Below, in pieces: positions 1-4,711 of a stretch of 6,129 nucleotides of DNA. The DNA is from Thermoplasmata archaeon (GTDB lineage: Archaea; Thermoplasmatota; E2; DHVEG-1). A program made the translations under genes and the position numbers. Position 1 is the stretch's first letter; the number at the start of each line of letters is the position of its first letter. Location: NCBI GenBank assembly GCA_030641605.1, contig DAOWHD010000035.1:1-6129 (forward strand). Reading direction: 5' to 3'. The notes beneath the pieces are model-generated. The model was not told the DNA's origin. It saw only the letters and a list, made by a program, of their open reading frames with translations, and searched no databases.

Positions 1-98
1 CCAGTTACGTGCAGCTGCTCTGCCTTGTTTTTTGTATTTGCCCTAAACCATACTCCCTGGACTTTACCTGATATTACTACATGCACTTTTGATTTCAT
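1..98 (-). CDS. acyP: Acylphosphatase, N-terminal part (cut by the window edge)
   Basis: The 32 complete codons visible match the first third of acylphosphatase, a small cytoplasmic enzyme of about 90 residues that hydrolyses acyl phosphates to a carboxylate and phosphate. The diagnostic segment is SGKVQGVWFRANTKNKAEQL (residues 10-29), which holds the family's VQGVxFR phosphate-binding loop with the catalytic arginine at residue 19. The second catalytic residue, an asparagine near position 40 in the family, lies outside the window. I chose the ATG at 98-96 because the protein then begins at the usual place before the first beta strand, and because an AGGTGG sequence stands 7 bases upstream. 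The gene begins 11 bases after the asnS stop codon and is probably cotranscribed with it. The link to tRNA charging is positional only. The family call is firm despite the short length; the physiological substrate is unknown. Confidence 0.88.
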   Translation of the reverse strand, partial: MKSKVHVVISGKVQGVWFRANTKNKAEQLHVT

Positions 99-105
99 TA
101 TACTG

Positions 106-111
106 CCACCT
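106..111 (-). promoter_or_regulatory. Shine-Dalgarno sequence of acyP, overlapping the asnS stop codon
   Basis: On the minus strand the sequence reads TAGGTGGCAGTATA and then the ATG of acyP. AGGTG is complementary to the CACCT near the 3' end of archaeal 16S rRNA, at a spacing of about 7-8 bases. Its first two bases belong to the TAG stop of asnS, which fits coupled or re-initiated translation within one transcript. Confidence 0.6.
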
Positions 112-1420
112 ACGGTCTAAATCGCAACATTGTTCGTGGAAATGGAATTGCATCTTTAATGTTGTCAAGACTGCAGATCCATGAAACAAGCCTTTCAACG
201 CCAAGACCATACCCTGAATGCGGAACCGACCCATATTTTCTGAGATCAAAATACCATTCATAGTTTTCTATGCTTTCTCCAGTTTCTTTAAGCCTTCTTT
301 TCATATATTCAATATCAATGCTTCGCTGCGAGCCGCCCACTATTTCTCCATACTCTTCTGGGGCAATCATATCAAAGCAAAGAGCTGTTTTTGGATCTTT
401 TGGATCTTTTGGTTTATAAAATGCCATTACTTCAAGAGGATAGTTTGTAACGACGACTGGTGTATCGAAATGATTCAAAAGTTTGTTTTCTTCAATTGTT
501 CTAAGATCCTTTCCCCACTCAACATTCATATTTTCTTTTTCATTAAGTATCTCAAGTGCTTTAGTATATGTTATAGTTGGAAATTTAGAATCTGCAATAT
601 GCTGCAGCTTTTTGATATCTCGCCCTAATACACCAAGATCATTTTTGTTATTTTTTAGAACCTCATTTAGGATAAATTTGACCTCGTCTTTAGCAACCTC
701 AGTGATATCATATAAATCCATCCATGCTGCTTCCATCTCGGCCATCCAAAACTCAGACAAGTGCCTAGATGTCTTTGATTTTTCAGCACGAAAAGTTGGA
801 CCCATATTGTATATCTTCTCAAGCGAAAAAACTGCTGCCTCGGCATAAAGCTGCCAGGTCTGAGCAAGGTACGTCTTTTTATCATAATATTTAACCTCAA
901 AAAGAGTAGAACCTCCCTCACATTGATTTGGTTGTAAAACCGGAGCATCAAATTCAAAATAGCCTCTTTCTCTGAAAAATTTGTGTATTGCACCTACAAC
1001 CGTAGATCTGATTTTAAGCACTGAAGTGAGTTTCTGAGAACGAATCCAAAGATGTCTCTGATCAAGAAGGAATTCTGGGCTTTGATCCTCTACAATTGGA
1101 AAAGGCTCTGCGAATTGAACAACATTAAATCGTGTAACCCGAAGTTCATAGCCTCCTGGCGCTCGTTTATCTTCTTTAACATCACCTTTTAACTCTATAG
1201 AGGATTCAACCAACGCCTTTTTTGCATCTTCAAACTCTTCATCAGAAAGATTGCCTTTTTTGACAGTTGCTTGAAGTATGCCAGTAGCATCCCTAATTAC
1301 GGCAAATACAATGTTTCCACTACTGCGCGTTCGATATATCCAACCACGGAGATTAACAATGTTCTCCGTCTTTTTTCCATCAAGTATTTCTTCTATCCTT
1401 ACCCATGAGGTTTTCGACAT
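110..1420 (-). CDS. asnS: Asparaginyl-tRNA synthetase (class IIb)
   Basis: This cytoplasmic enzyme joins asparagine to tRNA-Asn using ATP. The 436 residues show an N-terminal OB-fold anticodon-binding domain (about 20-105) followed by a class II catalytic core. Motif 1 lies around 148-164. Motif 2 is at 210-230 (FRAEKSKTSRHLSEFW) and motif 3 at 403-414 (GYGLGVERLVSW), with the ATP-binding arginine at 410. The stretch QTWQLYAEAA (187-196), FDMIAPEEYGEIVGGSQR (349-366) and the ending PFPRTMLRFRP fit archaeal AsnRS better than AspRS, which is its closest relative; length is also typical. The frame is open further upstream to 1510, but the extra 30 residues are not synthetase-like. The ATG at 1420 gives the normal start, with a partial SD (GTGAT) and a TATA-like element upstream. 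An archaeon with this gene can charge tRNA-Asn directly rather than only by the AspRS/amidotransferase route. Confidence 0.94.
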   Translation of the reverse strand: MSKTSWVRIEEILDGKKTENIVNLRGWIYRTRSSGNIVFAVIRDATGILQATVKKGNLSDEEFEDAKKALVESSIELKGDVKEDKRAPGGYELRVTRFNVVQFAEPFPIVEDQSPEFLLDQRHLWIRSQKLTSVLKIRSTVVGAIHKFFRERGYFEFDAPVLQPNQCEGGSTLFEVKYYDKKTYLAQTWQLYAEAAVFSLEKIYNMGPTFRAEKSKTSRHLSEFWMAEMEAAWMDLYDITEVAKDEVKFILNEVLKNNKNDLGVLGRDIKKLQHIADSKFPTITYTKALEILNEKENMNVEWGKDLRTIEENKLLNHFDTPVVVTNYPLEVMAFYKPKDPKDPKTALCFDMIAPEEYGEIVGGSQRSIDIEYMKRRLKETGESIENYEWYFDLRKYGSVPHSGYGLGVERLVSWICSLDNIKDAIPFPRTMLRFRP

Positions 1421-1453
1421 GATAAAATCACTTACGACAGGATGTAATTGTAG

Positions 1454-1461
1454 CATATATG
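1454..1461 (-). promoter_or_regulatory. Probable TATA box for asnS-acyP
   Basis: CATATATG lies in the 90-base gap between the HD-domain gene and asnS, centred about 37 bases before the asnS ATG. With initiation about 25 bases downstream, this predicts a leader of roughly 10 bases. The octamer is palindromic, so strand is assigned from context. The core resembles that of the element at 4543-4550. No transcript data are visible here, and read-through from the HD gene is also possible. Confidence 0.45.
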
Positions 1462-1510
1462 AATTACGGTGATGCACAACGTAAATCACAAATAAATAAT
1501 ATAGACGCAC

Positions 1511-2779
1511 TTAGCTAAATAACATTTTTTCTGCTTTTTTTGATACCACACCTCTATGTTTTTCATCGGTTACTACCATAACAACCCAATCAGGGATTAC
1601 TCTTGATCTGACAGCTCCAGCCACAGGAGTAAACTCATCCAATGATTTCTGCTCATTTCCATCGATAATTGTTATATCTGTCTGATCTATTCTTGGTTCA
1701 GATTGATGAAGTTCCCTATAAGGAACATCTATTATTATGTGTCCAGGAGGTATGTTTAGAGCATCTTCAATTTCTCGTTCCTTTTCTTTTCGGGAGCCTG
1801 CATCTTCTAAAGATTTTACAATCTCATTTTTCTGTTCGTCTAAATTGGAATGAGTAAGTAGGTAAGCCTGTTTAAATAGCACTCTATACTTTAAATAGGT
1901 AACAATCTCATTTTGAAATGGGCCTTCATTTTTCAAATCATTTACCAGTTCTGCATCAGTCATCTTAAAAAAATCTAAAGGTTTTGCATTAGGTATCATT
2001 TCAATGGATTTTGAAAGCATAAGCTCTGCTATACGAACCGTTTTGTGGAAATACACAGAAGAATACATCAGAGTCCTTGCCATCAAAATATTCTCTACAA
2101 CTCCAACGCCTTTCCTAGCAATTGCCAATCGGTCATCATTAATAACCAACGTCTGTATAAAGCGCTCGATATCTATCATACCATATGCAACACCAGTATA
2201 ATAGGCATCACGAATAAGATAATCCAATTGATCCACATCTATGGCACTATCCAAAAGTTGACTTAAATAAGGGTACTCCAGCATTTTTCCCTTAATAATA
2301 TCTGCTACGTATCTTTGATTTATATTGTTTTTACTAAGTATTTCATGGACGCTTGGAGAAGATATAAATTCTTTTTCTCTAGAATCGAAAATTTCATATT
2401 CTCCAAAAAGAAGTCGCTCTGTTAAATCAACGTGATTCACATCAAGGGAATCTCTGAGAATAGATTCTAATGTATGTGAAAAAGGACCATGACCAATATC
2501 ATGTAATAAAGCAGCGCATGTTACAAGTTCACTCTCGCTTTCATCGAGATTCAACATCTCAGAAGCTTTTAAGGCCATATTATAAGCGCCAAGAGAATGC
2601 TCTAGTCTAGTATGATGAGCTCCAGGAAATACCAAATGTGCAAGACCCAATTGCTTAACGTTATGCAAACGCTGAATTTCTGGAGCACCCAACAAATCGA
2701 GAAATACACCACCAATTTTTATATTCCCATGAATTGAGTCTCTTATGGTTTTACTATGATTTCCCATTTTCCTAAACAT
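1511..2779 (-). CDS. HD-domain phosphohydrolase (COG1078 / SAMHD1-like family)
   Basis: This is a probable metal-dependent phosphohydrolase of the HD superfamily, 422 residues. The family signature is complete: KTIRDSIHGNI near the N-terminus (10-20), LVFPGAHHTRLEHSLG (49-64) supplying the first metal histidine at 61, LLHDIGHGPFSH (91-102) with the His93-Asp94 pair, and DVDQLDYLIRDAYYTG (181-196) with the distal metal aspartate. This pattern is shared with SAMHD1 and related dNTP triphosphohydrolases, so nucleotide hydrolysis is the best guess; the real substrate of the archaeal members is not settled. Residues about 312-340 are highly charged and may form a helical or coiled stretch, followed by an IPPGHIIIDVPY strand region usual for the family's C-terminal part. 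No membrane segment is seen. The start is uncertain: ATG at 2779, or the ATG at 2767 which drops four residues. The neighbours (asnS, the GAPDH-like gene) do not indicate a role. Confidence 0.88.
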   Translation of the reverse strand: MFRKMGNHSKTIRDSIHGNIKIGGVFLDLLGAPEIQRLHNVKQLGLAHLVFPGAHHTRLEHSLGAYNMALKASEMLNLDESESELVTCAALLHDIGHGPFSHTLESILRDSLDVNHVDLTERLLFGEYEIFDSREKEFISSPSVHEILSKNNINQRYVADIIKGKMLEYPYLSQLLDSAIDVDQLDYLIRDAYYTGVAYGMIDIERFIQTLVINDDRLAIARKGVGVVENILMARTLMYSSVYFHKTVRIAELMLSKSIEMIPNAKPLDFFKMTDAELVNDLKNEGPFQNEIVTYLKYRVLFKQAYLLTHSNLDEQKNEIVKSLEDAGSRKEKEREIEDALNIPPGHIIIDVPYRELHQSEPRIDQTDITIIDGNEQKSLDEFTPVAGAVRSRVIPDWVVMVVTDEKHRGVVSKKAEKMLFS

Positions 2780-2807
2780 CTCTATTTTATTTAGCCAATA
2801 CTAGCTA

Positions 2808-2820
2808 GCATTAAAATTAC
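2808..2820 (-). promoter_or_regulatory. Possible TATA element for the HD-domain gene
   Basis: On the minus strand GTAATTTTAATGC sits about 35 bases before the ATG at 2779. Its position suits an archaeal promoter giving a leader of about 10 bases. A second AT-rich candidate, CTAAATAAAA at 2785-2794, is nearer and would suit only the ATG at 2767. The 93-base gap has no other clear signal, so this is weak. Confidence 0.28.
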
Positions 2821-2872
2821 ATTCCGGGCAAATCGATGGCATATTGAAATAGCCTTCCTACCACATTGAAGA

Positions 2873-3940
2873 CTACACTTCTTGTAACAGAAATGTTCCT
2901 AGACACTTGAGTTTTTCTTCATATGAGTCAGGATACAAAAACCGCTCTGTTGCAGAAATGCTGCTTAGCAATGAGTTCCCATCCTGAGGCGTGAAGCAAA
3001 AACCAATTACTTCATTTTCGTTCAATACATGTACAGACGGTAGAACTGCAACCGTTTGATTAAGAATTCTACCATAATGCCCGTGGTCTCTACCAAATGA
3101 AAATACCAAGTTGGCCGATCTTTTTTGCGTTATTGCCACTCTAGGGTTGTCTGTAAATCGTTGTATAACTTCATCTTTTGTTATCTTCTTATCAAGTTTT
3201 ATATCATACCATATGCTATGCATATATTGTGTGTTAAGTTTTAAAGCACTTGAAAAAACATTAAGTTTAATTCCCAATGTTTCAAAGAGATGATAGATAT
3301 CTCTTGCATGATGCGTCCCCATCTGTTCGTCATCATGCACACCAACTTCTGGCGAAGGTATGAAGTTTTTATCCTGACTGATATCATTTGCTCTTCTAAT
3401 ACAGAGAAATTTACCTTCTACAAGATGGTTTTTTTTATTTTCTATAGCAAGTGTATTTACAAGAACCGCCATATTGTGAGTATTACAACTTACAATGTGG
3501 ATGAATTTATCACTAGGTTTGATTGCATCATCATTGACACCTAAAGCATACATCTTCCCAAAGCCGAACTCAGAACCCTGTGCTAAAAAGCCTTTTACCT
3601 TATTTTTGTATTTATTGTAATATTTTTCCTTATTCATCAACCCAGTGCCTTTAGGCGTACAATCAATAACAACAGAAGCACGCTTTATAGCTTCCTCTGC
3701 ACCATATGTTGGTTCGGTACCAAGCTCCTGAAAGTCGTTTAACTTACTACTGCTTACAGCAAGATTAGCCCCTCTGTTGATCAAACCTTTAACCTTGGGT
3801 CTATCCACTAGTTTGGGAGTATGCTTGTAAAAAGTCACTTCATCAATTCCCAAATCTTCCTTAGCATCACAAAGCAGTCCGATCAATGGTTCTCCAATAG
3901 TTCCTACTCCTACCACATGAACAATCCTTTCATCTGCCAT
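2873..3940 (-). CDS. gap: Glyceraldehyde-3-phosphate dehydrogenase-like protein (archaeal type II family), divergent active site
   Basis: The 355-residue protein aligns by eye along its length with archaeal GAPDH, which oxidises glyceraldehyde 3-phosphate with NAD(P)+ and phosphate in glycolysis or works in reverse in gluconeogenesis. Visible landmarks are the Rossmann turn GVGTIG (11-16), a YKHTP cofactor segment (38-42; canonical KTSP), VIDCTPKGTG (91-100), the nucleophile segment VSCNTHNMAVLV (150-161) with Cys152, RRANDI (182-187) and THHARDI (209-215) with the conserved histidine pair. Several positions are unusual. Canonical SCNTTxLxR becomes SCNTHNMAV, losing the arginine assigned to phosphate binding, and the usual GGEKA region reads QGSEFGFG. 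I recall similar variants in uncultured Thermoplasmatota, but substrate identity is inferred. A strong Shine-Dalgarno sequence fixes the ATG at 3940. It is transcribed away from the SmAP gene. Confidence 0.75.
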   Translation of the reverse strand: MADERIVHVVGVGTIGEPLIGLLCDAKEDLGIDEVTFYKHTPKLVDRPKVKGLINRGANLAVSSSKLNDFQELGTEPTYGAEEAIKRASVVIDCTPKGTGLMNKEKYYNKYKNKVKGFLAQGSEFGFGKMYALGVNDDAIKPSDKFIHIVSCNTHNMAVLVNTLAIENKKNHLVEGKFLCIRRANDISQDKNFIPSPEVGVHDDEQMGTHHARDIYHLFETLGIKLNVFSSALKLNTQYMHSIWYDIKLDKKITKDEVIQRFTDNPRVAITQKRSANLVFSFGRDHGHYGRILNQTVAVLPSVHVLNENEVIGFCFTPQDGNSLLSSISATERFLYPDSYEEKLKCLGTFLLQEV

Positions 3941-3947
3941 ATTTTAT

Positions 3948-3955
3948 TCCTCCCC
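3948..3955 (-). promoter_or_regulatory. Strong Shine-Dalgarno sequence of the GAPDH-like gene
   Basis: The minus strand reads GGGGAGGA, then TAAAAT and nearby the ATG at 3940, a spacing of about 7-8 bases. This is the clearest ribosome binding site in the window and settles the start codon. It contrasts with the SmAP and hutU genes, which have none. Confidence 0.8.
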
Positions 3956-3975
3956 AATTAGAGCAATCCTATAAT

Positions 3976-3994
3976 CTACATATACCATTTAATT
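3976..3994 (-). promoter_or_regulatory. Probable TATA region of the GAPDH-like gene
   Basis: On the minus strand this stretch reads ATTAAATGGTATATGTAGA. Either the TTAAAT or the GTATATG part could be the TATA box. Both would place initiation just before the Shine-Dalgarno sequence, for a leader of roughly 15-25 bases. The element belongs to the divergent region shared with the SmAP gene. Confidence 0.45.
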
Positions 3995-4003
3995 GTTGTC
4001 ATT

Positions 4004-4021
4004 TTTCAAGGAATTTCAAGG
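4004..4021. repeat. Two direct copies of TTTCAAGG, spaced 10 bases apart
   Basis: TTTCAAGG occurs at 4004-4011 and again at 4014-4021, exactly one helical turn apart. The pair sits just upstream of the SmAP TATA box and between the divergent SmAP and GAPDH-like promoters. Same-face repeats in such a place can be regulator sites, but two short AT-rich copies could also arise by chance. No matching motif was noticed at the other promoters here. Confidence 0.4.
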
Positions 4022-4027
4022 GGAATA

Positions 4028-4036
4028 ATTTAAAAA
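4028..4036 (+). promoter_or_regulatory. TATA box of the SmAP gene
   Basis: ATTTAAAAA is centred about 28 bases before the SmAP ATG, preceded by the purine-rich GGGGAATA that could act as a BRE. With archaeal initiation about 25 bases downstream, the transcript would begin at or within a few bases of the start codon. Together with the lack of a Shine-Dalgarno sequence in CACCACATCT before the ATG, this indicates a leaderless mRNA. Confidence 0.6.
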
Positions 4037-4059
4037 GGCAAATATGTTTCACCACATCT

Positions 4060-4275
4060 ATGGCATTACCTTTAGATGTACTAGAAAAAGCAGTAAACCA
4101 GAAGCTGGCTCTTCTCTTAAAAGATGGGAGATCGGTAGAGGGAAAACTTTCAGGCTATGATGAATACATGAACATGGTGTTAAATGATGTTGAAGAGACC
4201 CATGGCGAAACCAAGAGACGGCTTGGCACTATAATTCTTAGAGGGAACAACATAGTAAGTATATCCCTACTGTAG
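4060..4275 (+). CDS. Sm-like archaeal protein (SmAP / LSm)
   Basis: This is a 71-residue Sm-fold protein, the usual length of archaeal SmAPs, which assemble into heptameric rings and bind U-rich single-stranded RNA in the cytoplasm. An N-terminal helix (PLDVLEKAVN, 4-13) precedes the Sm1 motif (about 15-45), with the RNA-contacting loop DEYMN at 34-38. A short charged linker leads to the Sm2 motif LGTIILRGNNIVSISL (55-70). The Sm2 loop reads RGNN where RGDN is commoner, a mild change. Most of the protein is the bare Sm core, with no extension. The start is supported by the fold and by the TATA box 28 bases upstream; the gene looks leaderless. In many archaea the ribosomal protein L37e gene follows directly, but here 436 bases without a recognisable protein gene come next. 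It is divergent from the GAPDH-like gene. Confidence 0.95.
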   Translation: MALPLDVLEKAVNQKLALLLKDGRSVEGKLSGYDEYMNMVLNDVEETHGETKRRLGTIILRGNNIVSISLL

Positions 4276-4535
4276 TCAATAGCGATTAGCATTTTGAAAC
4301 TGATGGTTGTCTATAAGATAAAATTCAATATGTTTTAAGGAGTGAACTTACTGTTTTAGCAAGGAAACTCAAGACCACCGACCAGTATCCTGTACAGTAC
4401 TTTGGAAAACAAATTTCTGTATATCTTTTTTGCATTACCGAACTCATAGTTACATGGAGAGGGAAGTTATAAGTCTGCACCAAAATTGTGTAATTTAGGT
4501 TGTATCTTGCCACCTTCCGAAATAATTCCTACAAG

Positions 4536-4552
4536 CGAAAAGCATATATATG
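4536..4552 (+). promoter_or_regulatory. BRE/TATA promoter upstream of the hairpin, with a palindromic TATA box
   Basis: CGAAAAG (4536-4542) is a BRE-like purine tract running directly into CATATATATG, part of the 12-base palindrome GCATATATATGC (4541-4552). The same heptamer precedes the hutU TATA box 130 bases downstream. The TATA centre is about 26 bases before 4573, one base ahead of the left arm of the inverted repeat, which is where an archaeal transcript would start. Because the TATA is symmetric, initiation leftwards is also possible, but the BRE favours the plus strand. Confidence 0.5.
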
Positions 4553-4572
4553 CACCAATTATATGTCTGTAG

Positions 4573-4646
4573 TGGAAGGAATCGGGCTGGTAGTTTTTGT
4601 TAGAGTGCATCCCATCCCCTCCTAGTGAGGCCAGCCAATCCTTCCT
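4573..4646 (+). ncRNA. Candidate small structured RNA (unknown class)
   Basis: GGAAGGA (4574-4580) pairs perfectly with TCCTTCC (4639-4645), and inside it GGCTGG (4585-4590) pairs with CCAGCC (4631-4636). That makes 13 Watson-Crick pairs in two helices separated by a small asymmetric internal loop. A short third hairpin, CCTC/GAGG with a 5-base loop (4618-4630), abuts the inner helix. The repeat is GC-rich against an AT-rich background. It begins at the start site predicted from the TATA at 4541-4552 and is followed by T-rich sequence with TTTTT near 4659-4663. The 72-base span with a 7-pair end helix recalls tRNA, but no D- or T-arm can be formed. There is no ACA box or clear C/D boxes, so it is not a recognisable guide RNA. 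It could instead be a transcription-terminating or regulatory hairpin before hutU. Confidence 0.35.
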
Positions 4647-4665
4647 TTATTATCGCAATTTTTCC

Positions 4666-4685
4666 CGAAAAGGTTTAAGTATATA
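4666..4685 (+). promoter_or_regulatory. BRE/TATA promoter of hutU
   Basis: CGAAAAG (4666-4672) followed by TTTAAGTATATA (4674-4685) is a textbook archaeal BRE plus TATA box. Its centre is about 31 bases before the hutU ATG, predicting initiation within about 6 bases of the start codon. No Shine-Dalgarno sequence precedes the ATG, so hutU is probably leaderless and transcribed independently of the SmAP gene. Confidence 0.68.
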
Positions 4686-4711
4686 TTTTCCAATAGCAAA
4701 ATTCGATTTTT

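Larger units (their letters stand above)
4276..4711. other. Intergenic stretch with two promoters and a hairpin; no convincing protein gene
   Basis: I found no recognisable protein in any frame. Bases 4276-4530 hold only very short open frames on the plus strand and one 62-codon GTG-started frame on the minus strand (4325-4513) resembling nothing I know. An 8-base palindrome CTGTACAG lies at 4390-4397. From 4536 the stretch becomes signal-rich: a BRE/TATA promoter, an inverted repeat that may be a small RNA, an oligo-T run, and the BRE/TATA promoter of hutU. No tRNA can be folded: there is no GTTCRA T-loop. No 5S, SRP or RNase P landmarks are visible. The left half may be the SmAP 3' region or decayed sequence. 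Confidence 0.7.

Noticed and set aside
393..410. Tandem nine-base repeat GGATCTTTT inside asnS
   Set aside because: It encodes the PKDPKDPK loop, which corresponds to a similar lysine/aspartate/proline loop in other archaeal AsnRS and adds no obvious length; low complexity rather than a mobile or regulatory repeat.
1421..1510. N-terminal extension of AsnRS by 30 residues to 1510
   Set aside because: The extra residues do not look like synthetase sequence, and the region holds a TATA-like element and a partial SD for the ATG at 1420.
2862..2885. Terminator hairpin at the end of the GAPDH-like gene (GAAG/CTTC around the stop codon)
   Set aside because: Only four pairs and no oligo-T run follows, so it does not exceed chance.
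4325..4513. Minus-strand 62-codon frame in the SmAP-hutU gap
   Set aside because: It needs a GTG start, resembles no family I know, and has an ordinary-looking random composition. Kept only as a possible leftward transcript in the findings.
4574..4646. tRNA gene, suggested by the 7-pair end helix and 72-base span
   Set aside because: No GTTCRA T-loop, no D-arm and no 5-pair T-stem can be placed, and the internal helix pairing is incompatible with a cloverleaf.
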